A stretch of DNA of 64,000 bases. Source: Solanum dulcamara. Taxonomy: Eukaryota; Streptophyta; Magnoliopsida; Solanales; Solanaceae. Below, piece after piece: positions 48,647 to 60,730 of this stretch (positions are counted from its first letter, which is position 1; each line of letters opens with the position of its first letter). Made by a program: the position numbers and the translations under genes. The stretch lies in NCBI RefSeq assembly GCF_947179165.1, contig NC_077237.1:13482235-13546234 (forward strand), in the 5' to 3' direction. The notes beneath the pieces are model-generated. The model searched no databases. It was given only the letters and a program-made list of their open reading frames with translations, and was not told the DNA's origin.

Positions 48647-49610
48647 GGAGATAGAAATTAAATAAAAATAAAAATAATAACGGATGATTAAAATAATGCG
48701 GAGTGGGCGAAAATATAAAATAATGCGGAACGACGGAAAAATAATAATTAATACGAAATGGGCGAAATATTTAAATAATGTGGAATGGACGGATTATTAA
48801 AATAATACGGATCGGCGGAAAAAAATAATAATTAATTAATACGAAATGGGCGGAATATTAAAATAATGCGGAATGAGTATTATTATATATATTTTTTTTG
48901 AAATAGATTATGACAAAAATTATTTGTTTGTTTTATTTATTTCGGACGAATATAATATATATATATATATATATATAGTTTTATTTGTGAAGAATTATTT
49001 ATTTTTTTAATATATTTAATAAAAATAAATAAATAAAGGGGGACAAGAAATGTTGGTGTAATACACGCGTGCATGCGGCCGAATTTTATATTATTATTAT
49101 TTATATTATTATTATATTTTAATTCGGATAAAGTATATATATATATATATATATATTATATTATTATTTAATTTATTTTTATAAAAAAAAAAAAAGGGAC
49201 AAAGGGGTATGGGAAGGATTGTTATTATATATATATATATATATTCTTTATTTTATTTTCTGAAAAGTGGTTGGAGATTTTTTATTTTATTTTTTTGAAC
49301 TAGTGTCGGTTAGAGGGTATAAAAGAGATATAATATTAATATGGGTATATGTACAGGGGACAAGCGTGGAATAAAAAATGTTATAGGGATATGGGAAGGG
49401 GACAAAACATGTGTATAATAATATATATATTTTATTAAATTTTTTTATTTATTTTTTTAAAAAAAAATCGGATGAATTTTATAATATATATATATTTTTT
49501 ATTATTTTTTAAAAAATGGACAAAGAATGATGGGCGGGGCACGCGTGGATTAAAATAATGTTTTAATTTTTATTAAAAAGATAAATAAAAAAAATAATAA
49601 AAAAAATCGG

Positions 49611-49647
<37 letters not shown>

Positions 49648-50649
49648 TCATTTTTTTTAAAAATTATTTGGATGAAAAGAAAACAATTATATATTTTATT
49701 ATTATTTAATGTTTATTATTATTATAATATAAATATTTTTAATTTCTTTATTTATTATTATTATTATTTATTTATTGATTTATTTATTTTTTATTTTTTG
49801 ACGAGGAGATGTCATATATATTATTTGCGTGTTGTAGTATTAATGGAAGAATAAAAATAATAAAAAAAATTGTTAATTCAATATTAATTATTTGTTATTT
49901 AGGAGAAGTAATGAAAACGTAAAATTAATTAGTGAAATTGGTTATCAAATTAGACGAATTAATTTACGATCTTCTTAATTTTAACAAAAGTAAAATGATT
50001 AACCTCATTGTAACTAATTATTAATTTACGAAATAATTAATTATGGTAAATAATAATTTTCTTTTTTATAAGTCAAATTTAAATATTACTAAGAGATAAT
50101 GACTATATAACAAACAACAAAAAAAAAAAATGCATATGTTATGAAGATGACAAATTATTAAAAATACACTTGAAAATATGCATGGTTTTATAAAAGCCAA
50201 TTATTTTAATTTAATTAAAATTGAAGAAGTCTAAAATTAAAATAAGATAAGTATGCATTAATTAATTAACAAACCTCTCATTTTTGATAAAGTAAATAAT
50301 TAACTTCGGTTTAAATAAATTAACTTGAAATATGAGTCTATTAATTAAATCAAACTAATTAACAGAGCTATTTATTTTAAAAATAAAAATCTTTTGAGAC
50401 AATTTTTTTTTTTTGAATAAATAATAAAATATATTATATTCAAGAATTATTTTTTATAAATATATATATAGCCATATATATATAGAGAGAAATTAATTTA
50501 AAACGATGATACCATATATGTATAGTTCGTTTTATTATTATTATTATTTAATTATATATATATATTTTATTATTATTGTATTATTATTATTATTATTATT
50601 ATTTTTTTGTAAAAATTATGTTGTTGAGGGTAAAAATTGGGTGTCAACA

Positions 50650-50662
50650 GCTGTCCCTCTTT
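50650..50662 (-). other. E6 polypurine tract
   Basis: Element sense aaagagggacagc directly before TGTTGACACCC. Confidence 0.8.
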
Positions 50663-51567
50663 GACCGAAGACGATGAAAGAGTTTTTGGGCAAAGAAGTT
50701 GACATAATAGCCAATTTTGTCCCGGCCATCAATGTTGTGGAAAAAAAACAAAATTGTGGATGAATTTTCCTTTTGAGTTACCAACAAGTCTCGAATCTTT
50801 TGGGATTCAAGCCAAGTGCAGCTTTGAAGTTATGCCAGAATAAGGTGGAGCGAATTGTAAGCACCATCATTTATAAAATCGTGTCAGTATTAGTGAATGA
50901 GAAAATATTGACAGAGGTGGCCGCAGAGAAGAATAAGATTTGAACAAGTGAAGAGTTATTTAAAAATGAAGTGAAGCAAAAGGGAGCGTATTGACAATAT
51001 AAAGAGATAAAAGTGGAATTAAAAACCTGGACTCGACAAGGGGCGAGAATATTGAGAAGAACGAAGTAAAGCCTAACCCCAAAGAAATCGTCCCAATAAC
51101 GAATAATGGCGAGACTGGATTTTAAAACCTGAATTATGGAAGTAGGTTGAGTAGCGTTCGAGAGTAGATTCATGACCATTGTTGGTGAGTTTGACTTTCC
51201 AACAAACATCCCCGTTCACTGCTTAGAAACAATTCCACGTTATGCTGCGATTTCTGCAAAACTTAAACTTGATAAGACAATTAGTAAATATTAAATATGA
51301 AGCAATGTGCAATAAGCTTATGAGAATGACACCTCTAGGGTGCGAGTATATATAATGCGGTCTTGCGAACCGTAATGATTAAATAAAGCTTATGAAAATA
51401 GGGTTAGCCGATGATTCATGAGAATGGTGCCTTTCAGCAATGATTAATGAAATGAGGCTTTAACCCAAATAATTTATGAAGATTGCAACTTCTCAAGTCA
51501 ATGATTAATGAAAATGACGTCTTTGCAAATATTGCAACTTTGCAAGCGTTTTATACAATTATATTTA
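50663..51567. other. E6 3' untranslated region, first part
   Basis: No coding or repeat signal that I recognise; long 3' untranslated regions are normal in Ogre elements. Confidence 0.6.
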
Positions 51568-52150
51568 AAGCATTTGTGCAAAGCAGTAGAAAGCAATTGA
51601 AAGCCATGTGGAGCGCAATAAAATATTTGAATATATCGAAAGCATTTGTGCAGTGCATTTGAATGAATTGTAAGCATTTGTGCAGTGCATTTGAATATAC
51701 TGGAAAGCATTAGTGCAGTGCATTTGATAATGTTTGAAAGCATTTGTGCAGTGCATTTGATAATATTTGAAAGCATTTGTGCAGTGCATTTGATAATATT
51801 TGAAAGCATTTGTGCAGTGCTTTTTGATAATAATTGAAAGCATTTGTGCAGTGCATTTGATAATATCTGAAAGCATTTGTGCAGTGCATTTGATAATATT
51901 TGAAAGTATTTGTGTAGTGCATTTGATAATAATTGAAAGTATTTGTGTAGTGCATTTGATAATAATTGAAAGCATTTGTGCAGTGCATTTGATAATAATT
52001 AAAAGCATTTATGCAGTGCATTTGAAAAGATTTCAAGACATCTGTGCGATGTATTCGAAGATATCTGAAAGCATTTGTATGGCGTATTGCACTTAAAATT
52101 ATTTGAAAGTATTCGTGGAGTGCATTTGAGAATATTTATGCGGGGCATTT
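51568..52150. repeat. 33-bp minisatellite in the E6 3' untranslated region
   Basis: About 15 units of the type aagcatttgtgcagtgcatt followed by tgataatatttga. Units are near identical in the middle and diverge at the edges. Because 33 is a multiple of three and units lack stops, all minus frames stay open; the false ORF repeats the 11 residues MLSNIIKCTAQ. Confidence 0.92.
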
Positions 52151-52734
52151 AATATCATAGGTAGTACAACTGAAAATATTTATGAAATCAAGATATTTGG
52201 AATTTTCGAGAAGCTTGATTTAAAACATAAATTTATAAGTAATTCAAACCATTCAACATATGATCCTTCCGAGGCTGTAAATATGTTGACCTCTTTATTG
52301 GCCGATAATTCTGGCAAGCCTGCATTCAAAGAAAAATTATGAGTTTTGGGGGGAGGTTGATTCGCATTGACTTTGAAGCCTTGGTTCTTCATACTCCTTC
52401 TTTCTTCAACTTAGTTGTACTTGCAATCCCCGTCTATTCTAAATCTTGGCTAATAAATAACAGGAAAATATTTGGTGTAAAGGTCCATATTAAAAGTAAT
52501 AAGATAAATTATATATATATATAATAGTAAAGGATTTCTGCAAAATTTTAGATTGCGACATGTCGTGAAACGAAGCAAACGTCCTTTTCTTTCTTCAACC
52601 TGATTATTCTATTTCCCACATACTCTTCAATTTTCTTGACGTCTTCTTCTAATGTTGCCCGCAAAACTGTCCCAGTTTTGGTAAAGGGAGATAATGATAT
52701 TTCATCATGATAACGAAAAGACCGAACCATACGT

Positions 52735-53060
52735 AATTCGTGAATACATTCCTTGAGAATTGAAACAAAGGGGCCGAGTCCTTTACTGGTTGCCTAGGTA
52801 TCCAACATGAACTAGACTATGCGTAATTATCATATACGAAATAATAATAAGAAGGAGGGAAATGAAAATTTTCTCATAATGTGACCGAAGCCGATACAGG
52901 CCGCCTACGTATCCCACTAAGGGAATCAGGCCAGGCGTAGTTCATAGTACATAACAATGGGATCTTCTTTATAATTTTTCCTAAGTGACCAGACCCGATA
53001 TGGGTTTCCTACGTATCCCGCCAAGGGAATCAGGGCGGAACGTAGTTCTTCAATATTACA
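52735..53060. repeat. Three diverged copies of about 110 bp beyond the integrase stop
   Basis: Each has a gaccg.agccgatacagg-like start and cctacgtatcccgccaaggg followed by aatcagg..gcgtagttc (around 52750-52825, 52880-52945 and 52985-53050). Confidence 0.7.
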
Positions 53061-53092
53061 TAAAATATTACATAAAAACAATATAAAGGCTC

Positions 53093-55477
53093 CTAGACAT
53101 AGTATTTCTTAATCGCATCTGAATTGATGGCTTTCGGCCATGTCTTTCCGTCCATTTCTGCTAGAATCACCGCTCCTCCAGTCAACACTCTGTGAACCAC
53201 ATAAGGCCCATGCCAATTAGGCGCAAACTTCCCCTTAGCTTCTTCTTGGTGCGGGAATATCCGTTTTAACACCAATTGTCCCGGCTTGAACTGTCTGAGT
53301 CTTACCTTTTTATTGAAAGCTTTGGCCATCCTATGTTGATAAAGTTGTCCGTGACAAACTGCATTCATTCTCTTTTCATCAATGAGCATCAATTGTTCAT
53401 ATCGGCTTTGTATCCATTTGGCATCACTCAATTCAGCTTCTTGGATTATCCTCAGGGATGGTATCTCAACTTCCATTGGTAATACTGCTTCTGTTCCATA
53501 AACCAAAAGATAAGGTGTTGCCCCAGTCGAAGTCCTAATCGTGGTGCGATAGCCAAGGAGGGCAAACGGTAAATTTTCATGCCAATGCTTATAATTATCA
53601 ATCATCTTTCGCAATATTCTTTTGATATTCTTGTTGGCAGCCTCAACTGCTCCATTCATCTGTGGTCGATAAGGAGTAGAATTACGGTGAATGATTTTGA
53701 ACTTATCACATATCTCATGTATCAAACCGCTATTGAGGTTAGCTCCATTATCTGTTATAATCGAATGGGGGATGCCAAATCTACAAACTATGTTATTGCG
53801 AACGAAATCTGTCACCACCTTTTTTGTCACAGACTTATGTGAGGATGCTTCTACCCATTTTGTGAAGTAATCGATAGCTACCAAAATGAACCTGTGTCCA
53901 TTTGATGCGGCTGGCTCAATAGGACCGATGACATCCATGCCCCAGGCTACGAACGGCCAAGGAGAACTCGTCACATTGAGTTCATTCGGTGGAACTCGAA
54001 TCAAATCACCATGAATCTGACATTGATGACATTTCCTCACAAAGCGAATGCAGTCTGTTTCCATAGTCATCCAGAAATATCCGGCCCGCACAATCTTCTT
54101 TGCCAAAGTAAAACCATTCATGTGTGGCCCGCAAGTACCCCCATGTATTTCTTCAATCAACTTGCTCGCCTCTTGGGAGTCAACACACCTTAATAAACCT
54201 AAATCTGGAGTCCTCCTATAAAGGATTTCTCCACTTAAGAAAAAGTGATTTGCAAGCCTCCGCAGTGTTCTCTTTTGAATATTGCTTATACCTTCTGGAT
54301 AATCTCCTTCTTTGAGATACCTCACAATATCATAGTACCATGGTTCTCCATCCATTTCTTCATCCACATGGAAACAATAGGCCGGTTGATCCTGCACATT
54401 GATTTTGATTGGATCTATGTAATTCTTGTCTGGATGTTGAATCATAAAAGACATGGTTGCCAAGGCATCTGCGAATTCATTTTGAGCTCTAGGAATATGC
54501 CTGAACTCTATCTTGATAAATTTCTTGCATATCTCCTTCACACATTGCAAATAGGGGAGTATCTTCACATTCTTGGTGCTCCATTCGCCTTGTACCTGGT
54601 GAATCAATAAGTCTGAGTCACCTATAACCAACAATTCTTGTATATTCATATCAACAGCCATTCTAAGTCCAAGAATACAAGCTTCATACTCCGCCATATT
54701 GTTAGTGCATAGAAACTTGAATTTCGCTGAGACTGGATAATGTTGACCTGATTCTGAGACAAGCACTGCCCCAGCACCGACTCCTTTAGAATTTGCAGCA
54801 CCATCAAAGAACATTCTCCACCCATGATATTCTTCTAAAATATCCTCTCCAATAAATAACACCTCTTCATCAGGGAAATAAGTTTTAAGAGGTTCGTACT
54901 CTTCATCCACAGGGTTTTCAGCAAGATGATCAGCAAGCGCCTGTCCCTTGATGGCCTTCTGAGTGACATAAATAATATCGAATTCACTTAGTAAAATTTG
55001 CCATTTTGCCAACTTCCCCGTTGGCATAGGCTTCTGAAATATGTATTTGAGTGGATCCATCCTTGAGATGAGAAAAGTGGTATACGCGCATAAGTAATGT
55101 CTTAACTTTTGTGCAACCCAAGTCAAGGCACAACAAGTGCGTTCCAATAAAGTATATCGGGCTTCATAAGGCGTGAATTTCTTGCTCAAGTAGTATATAG
55201 CCTGTTCTTTCCTCCCAGTTTCATCATGTTGTCCTAACACACATCCAAATGCATTGTCCGATACTGACATATATAGTAGCAATGGTCTCCCCGGTTTTGG
55301 AGGCACCAAGACGGGCGGACTAGACAAGTATTCCTTGATTCTGTCAAAAGCTTGTTGACAATCTTCAGTCCATTTAATGGCAGCATCTTTCCTCAACAAC
55401 TTGAAGATTGGCTCACAAATTATAGTCGACTGTGCAATGAATCGACTAATGTAATTTAGTCGACCAAGAAAACTCAT
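53093..55477 (-). pseudogene. E6 pol: RNase H, archaeal-type RNase H, integrase
   Basis: 794 open residues forming the C-terminal two thirds of Pol. Residues 1-190: end of RT and the Ty3 RNase H, with LLLYMSVSDNAFGCVLGQ. Residues 219-345: a second, archaeal-type RNase H (MFFDGAANSKGVGAGAVLV, NNMAEYEACILGL, VIGDSDL, FADALA) with D225, E263, D287 and D337. Residues 440-490: HHCC zinc end (H445, H452, C483, C486). Core: D515 in GMDVIGP, D576 in IITDNGAN, E612 in NGAVEAANKN, which is DD35E. The second RNase H is known in the Tat lineage. All key residues are present. Marked broken only because the frame does not join the RT at 55477. Confidence 0.93.
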
Positions 55478-56265
55478 TACATCCTTTCGACTCTTTGGGG
55501 GGGGGGCAAGTCTTGAATAGCCTTTATTTTTGAAGGATCCAATTCTATGCCCTTCCTACTAACAATGAAACCCAACAACTTTCCAGCAGGGACACCAAAT
55601 GCACACTTTGCAGGATTTAATTTCAGATTATACCGCCTCAACCTATCAAAGAACTTCTTCAAATCTGTGAGGTGATTGGAGCTCTTTTGTGACTTGATAA
55701 TGACATCATCTACATAGACTTCAATCTCCTTATGGATCATGTCATGAAAAATGGTAGTCATAGCTCTCATGTATGTTGCTCCTGCATTTTTGAGTCCGAA
55801 AGGCATTACTCGATAACAATACACTCCCCAAGGTGTGATGAATGCCGTTTTATCAGCGTCTTCTTCATCCATTAGAATCTGATGGTAGCCTGCAAAGCAA
55901 TCAACAAATGACTGCAACTCATGCTTTGCACAATTATCAATAAGTATGTGAATGTTTGGAAGTGGAAAATCATCTTTCGGACTGGCCTTGTTGAGGTCTC
56001 GATAGTCTACACATACTCTGATTTTTCCATCTTTCTTTGGCACTGGCACTATATTAGCTAACCATGTAGGATACTTTGTGACTCGGATGACGTTGGCGTC
56101 GATTTGCTTAGAAACTTCTTCCTTAACTTTTAAACTCAGATCAGGCTTGATCTTCCTTGGCATTTGCTTGACTGGGGGACAAGATGGATCAGTTGGCAAC
56201 TTATGTGAAACAATGTTTGTGCTTAGACCCGGCATATCATCATAAGACCATGCAAATACATCCAT
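55477..56265 (-). pseudogene. E6 reverse transcriptase
   Basis: 262 open residues. Seen: VPVPKKDGKIRVCVDYRDLN, SFVDCFAGYHQI (D122), VMPFGLKNAGATYMRAM, and YVDD at 184-187 (D186, D187). It starts at MDVFAWSYDDM, which in the family lies inside the polyprotein, so its Met is not a natural start: an in-frame TAG at 56266-56268 precedes it. The frame is lost at its end, at a run of ten C (plus strand G, 55497-55506). Catalytic residues are intact. Confidence 0.92.
55497..55506. other. Homopolymer at the RT / RNase H frame break
   Basis: Ten G on the plus strand, within codons for a Pro-rich linker. The RT frame runs on into VERM and stops; the RNase H frame is offset. Confidence 0.8.
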
Positions 56266-56545
56266 CTATTGTCCCAAAAGATCAATAAGTTCCTTTCTTT
56301 GAGACGGAGTCAAATGGATGCTAATTCTTGTTTCTTTCATTAGTTCTGAATCTCCCAAATTTACCGTCTCAGTTTCATTCAAATTTGGCTTTATTTTATT
56401 CTCAAAATGTTCAAAATCTTCAGTCAACTCTTCAGGTTGCACCTCTTCTTCATATTCCGCAAAAGATTGCTCAGTATTTGAGATTTGTTTGCTCATTTCA
56501 TTACATGTCACATTCTCGGTATTGGCAGATTCATTAATTTGCTCG
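56266..56545 (-). pseudogene. E6 pol exon 2 start, linker before RT
   Basis: Follows the intron. Acidic linker: EQINESANTENVTCNEMSKQ, then FAEYEEEVQPEEL and RISIHLTPSQRKELIDLLGQ, closed by a TAG just where the family continues into the DVFAW motif of RT. The linker is usual before RT in Tat elements. Confidence 0.8.
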
Positions 56546-56731
56546 CTGAAAGGGAGTAAAAAATAAATTTATAATTAAGTAAAAAATTTTGAATTTTAAA
56601 GCAGAAAATATGGCTTAGATGTGGCATTTAAGATTTCAAAAGTGGAGGCAAAACATTTAAAGATTCTTAAACATGATTCAGGCCTCAATTTTGAATCATG
56701 TTATTTCATTAATTCTAGTACAAACATCTAC
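56546..56731 (-). other. E6 intron between protease and RT
   Basis: Minus strand donor CTTG|GTAGATG (cut between 56732 and 56731) and acceptor ttttttactccctttcag|CGAGC (cut between 56546 and 56545), with a T-rich tract before the AG. Length 186 bp, AT-rich, with stops in the frame. Removing it joins the exons in phase (Ser, a split Cys codon, Glu). An intron at this place is a known mark of Ogre elements. Confidence 0.8.
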
Positions 56732-57318
56732 CAAGATTTTCGAGGAAACGGGGATGGGTTATAAGTCCAATTGTTCAAAGCATCTCCAGGCTCCACATCC
56801 CATATGGTCGGAATCTCGGTACAATCCTCCAAGATCATGTTGCATTTCGCTTCTTCTATAAATAAGTTTTTGAGTCCTTCCACGAGGGTGTTTTCAGCGT
56901 CTTCCTCTGATTCCTTTATAATATATGCCTTGGAAAATGACTGATTCAAGTGCGGAATGGGATGGGGCAATGAAATGTCACTTTTCCTTTTGAGATCGGC
57001 CAATGAGACTTCTTCAGGAGTAGGCTTGTATCCCAAACCAAAGGTGTATTTCTGGCCCGACAATTGAATTGGTTCCACTATTCCACCTAAGTTCACTCCA
57101 AGACCTCGACCAGGCATGAAACCATTCTTCAACATTTCCCAAGCCACCATCACAAGCACACGTGGTAACTTTACCCTTTCGGTTTGATGAACACACATAA
57201 TCTCTTTAGTATGGAACACAGACCCATCCAGTTCTTCCATACTTTCAACAACAGGGATTGAATTCTCAGGATACATGGAATTACTACCTTCTCCATGAAC
57301 AATAATCTCGTGGTGGTT
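56732..57318 (-). pseudogene. E6 G-patch segment after protease
   Basis: From 57318 the frame reads NHHEIIVHGEGSNSMYPENS, then VMVAWEMLKNGFMPGRGLG, GGIVEPIQL and YTFGLGYKP. The Gly-rich pattern with GRGLG and FGLGY is that of a G-patch, a motif tied to RNA-binding proteins and to some retroviral proteases. The tail is acidic and ends at the intron donor. An in-frame TAG (57319-57321) separates it from gag-protease. That stop may be a mutation of a Trp codon or a translational control point; I favour mutation. Confidence 0.8.
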
Positions 57319-57321
57319 CTA

Positions 57322-60255
57322 AACAAATTTCAAATTTTGGTGCAGGGTAGAAGGGACCACACCAGCCATATGGATCCAAGGCCTCCCAAGCAATAAATTG
57401 TAACTAGCAGGTATGTCCAATACTTGGAATTCTACCACGAACTCCTCGGGTCCAATTTGCAGTGGCAAATCAATTTCGCCAATGACTCCCCTTTGTGTTC
57501 CATCAAAACCTCTAACCCTCACATGGCTTTCACGAATTTTCCCGATATTAATTCCCAAAGCTCGAAGGGTATTGAAAGGACATATGTTAACAGCTGAACC
57601 ATTGTCAATCAGAACTCTAGAAACAAACTTGTCCCTACACCTGACAGTGATGTTCAATGCTTTGTTATGTCCCAAACCTTCAGATGGTAATTCCTCTTCG
57701 TGAAAACAGACTTTGTTTGCTTCCAAAACCTGCCCTACCATGGCTGAAAGATTCTCACTTGTGATATTGGCCGGAACATAAGCTTCACTTAGAACTTTCA
57801 CCAAAGCGCTCCTGTGAGTTTCAGAACTCATCAATAATGACATCAAGGAAATTTGGGCGGGAGTCTTCTTCAACTGTTCAACAACAGAATATTCTTTTGT
57901 TGGCATTTTCCTCCAAAAATCTTCTATTTCAGCTTCTGTCACAACTTTCTTTTGGTTAACTTCCTTATTCGGTACGATTCGTGCAACACCTTCAGGGGCA
58001 TAACATCGCCCCGATCTTGTCATTCCGGCAGCAGCAACTTCTACAACTACCTTTCCTTTCCCTTTGTCCTTTGTGCCAGTTGAGTAACTCCAGGGAACTG
58101 CTTTAGTATCAAAATGAGTTGATTGAGCAACCAAAACCGTAATCTTAGGTTTAGGAACCAAAACTTCCACTTCAAATGGCGCTCGCGCCTGGATTGTGAT
58201 AATGGGAGCAATAAAGGCAGATGCCATAACATTCTTCTCTTCTTTGATTGGCAAAATAGTCCCTTCCAAATTGCATTCTTCATCAATGGTGATCATGTTC
58301 ACATTCTCATGATTTGGAAGAGGATTGTTATTTACATTGGGGGCAGCACCTCTGAGTTGAATAACTCCTTCTTTGATTAATGCCTCAATCTTGTCCTTGA
58401 GAGTAAGACAGTTCTCGGTGTCATGTCCAGCAGCTCCAGAGTGATAGACGCAATGCTTAGTGTCATCATACCATCCGGGAAGGGGGTTGGGAATTCGTGC
58501 TTGGATTGGTTGGAGTATCCCTGCGGTTCTCAACCTTTCATATAGTTGGGATAAAGGTTCGGCTAAAGGTGTATAGGTTTTGGGTGGTCTTGTTTCAAAG
58601 TTTGGGCAGGGCCTTGGTGGATTTGATGGGCGAATTTGTGTTTGATAATGGGATTGAGGTGGGTATGTAGGTCGGTATTGTGAGGGATTTGGATAAGTGG
58701 GCGCTCTGGATGGATAATATATTGGCTGAGTAGTGTAAACTGGATAAGGGGCGACAGAAGGCTGGTAATATGGTTGAGGGACTTGGGTATACTGACTATG
58801 GTATGAAGGTTGGGGTAAAGGGTTTTGGTATGTTAACATTTGGTTTGGCCTACGTTCCTGGATGGTCATGACAGCGGACACTCCGTCCTTCTTCTTCTTA
58901 AAGGCTCCTCCAATTGAATCTGATTGAATTGCTTTACTTGTTGCTTGTAAGGCTGCCAAATTAGTGATCCTCCCAGTTTTAATACCTTCTTCAATGAATT
59001 CTCCCATCCTTACAACTTCAAAGAACTTTTGTCCTACCACGCTTATCATCTTTTCATAATACGTTGCATCTTTTTGAGATTGTATAAAAAGGGAGGTCAT
59101 CTCACTTTCTGTCATCGGAGGTTGAACCTTTGCAGCATCTGCTCTCCATCTCATGGCATATTCTCTAAAAGACTCCGTCGACTTTTTTTCTAATTTCATC
59201 AAATAGAATCTATCTGGTATGGCCTCAGTGTTGAACTTGAACCTATCCATGAAATCCTGTGCCATGATACTCCAACTATGCCATTTCTTCGGATCTTGAC
59301 TTGTATACCAATCCAATGCTTCTCCTGTCAAACTCCTTATGAATAATTTCATTCTAATGGCCTCATCTTTCCCCACTCCAACTAGCTTGTCACAATACGA
59401 TCTTAAATGAGCTCGTGGATTTCCCTTCCCATCAAACACATCAAATTTTGGTACTTTATATCCTACAGGCAACTCGACATCAGGATGAACACATAAATCC
59501 TCATACTCAAACCCTTCGCACTCCTTGTGAAGTTGGATACTTTTGAACGCTTTCTTCAAATCATGAATCTCCCTAGCTACACTTTCATCTGTTTTTGATC
59601 TGGCCTTCCTCTCCATCTCCTCATATGGATCGACTTCTGGCATGGTTGGTATTGGAGTAACGAAAGGTTGAGCTTCTGTTACGTATACTTGTGGCATATA
59701 TTGCATGTTAGGAGTTGTAGTATGTGTCACAGGTATATGTTGGATCGTTTGGTATTTTTGGATGAGCGGGTTGGTTTGGGTGAGTGGGGCTTTTTGGGTA
59801 AGTGGGTTAGTTTCAGTGAGTGGAGCTTGGGTAAGTGTAGTTTGGAGGACTGGAGTTTGGGAAACATAAGGGGTAGTGAAAGGTAGTGGATTGGTTTGTT
59901 GTGAGTTGATGTTTGCGAAATTGACTTGTGGTTGGTTGACGGGTTGTTTAGGAGCAGTCATATTGGTTTTGAAAGGGGAAGGATTTGGAAGGAAGTCTTG
60001 AGGCGAGGGAGAGTCAACCGGTGGAATAGTTGCATCTGCCCCATGTTCGGGAAGTGGTGTATTTAGGCTAATGGACAAATTGGTAAGGTTTCGAAGTCGA
60101 TCGATCTCTCTTTGCATATTGGCCATTTGTTGCATCAGGTTAGCAATATGTTCATTATAAGAAATAGGATCCCTTCCTTCTGAAGCCTCAGGTTCATCTC
60201 TTGGGATAGTGACAAGTCCTAAACCATCTTGATCAGATGCACTTGAACCAGTCAT
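57322..60255 (-). CDS. E6 gag-protease
   Basis: Open for 1044 codons from 60453. I take the Met at 60255 (MTGSSASDQDG) as the likelier start, since the first 40 residues are a hydrophobic, untypical reading of AU-rich leader. Numbered from 60453: Pro/Gln/Thr-rich 130-270; gag capsid domain about 335-460 (FDVFDGKGNPRAHLRSYC, GEALDWYTSQDPKKWHSWS, FREYAMRWRADAAK); Tyr/Pro-rich 560-640; a zinc-finger-like CVYHSGAAGHDTENC near 670; retropepsin with D950 in VLIDNGSAVNIC and flap-side LLLGRPWIHM. Gag makes the particle and protease cuts the polyprotein. No stop or frameshift inside. Confidence 0.92.
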
Positions 60256-60730
60256 GTCGGCGGGTGATCGACCTTTTGATCTAGTGAAGTATGGATGATC
60301 CGCCAGTTCGCAGTCAACACGAATCAACCTTTGGGGAAATAAATTAGAAAGGAAAAAGAAACCTCTGTTAAACAAAAAGAAAAGAAATATATTAGTATAA
60401 ATCGAATAAACAATTAGGCAAATAATGTTGGCAAATAAGGGAACATATACCACATAGCAAATAAATTACATAGTAAGAAGAGAAATTAATGGTACAAATG
60501 TGACCTAATATGCACGGGACCTCTTTTATGCCAAAGGTGGGCCTAAATGCCAAATAACGAGATTTATGATAGGTTGATCCAAGCCATTAACTTGAGATAA
60601 TTTGAGTTTGGAAGACAAAAAAAAAATCCAATTTTCATTAAACAACAATAAAAGGGTACAATAATCAACAAAATACATGGAAAGATGACAAAAAATGGAA
60701 ACAAAGACTTAGCCTAATTCTTGCTCTTAA
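60256..60730. other. E6 spacer between ORF1 and gag
   Basis: AT-rich and non-coding apart from the open N-terminal reading of gag. An acceptor-like ttaacag near 60365 in element sense may allow splicing or mark where gag reading starts (QRLIRVDCELADHPYF). Confidence 0.45.

Larger units (their letters stand above)
46010..50649 (-). repeat. E6 3' LTR (complete)
   Basis: 4640 bp, TGTAATACCCC to GGGTGTCAACA. It has a TATA box at 48637-48646, about 1.85 kb of degenerate AAT/AAC triplets downstream of it in element sense, degenerate units with aataatgcggaatgggcg (48660-48870) and several (AT)n runs. No genes. Confidence 0.93.

Noticed and set aside
51498..52096. Repeat protein with MLSNIIKCTAQ units
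   Set aside because: A by-product of a 33-bp minisatellite without stops; it lies in the untranslated region and all frames are open.
53276..54610. Plus-strand ORFs of 60-121 codons opposite the integrase and RNase H
   Set aside because: They are shadows of the intact minus-strand Pol frame, with no domain of their own.
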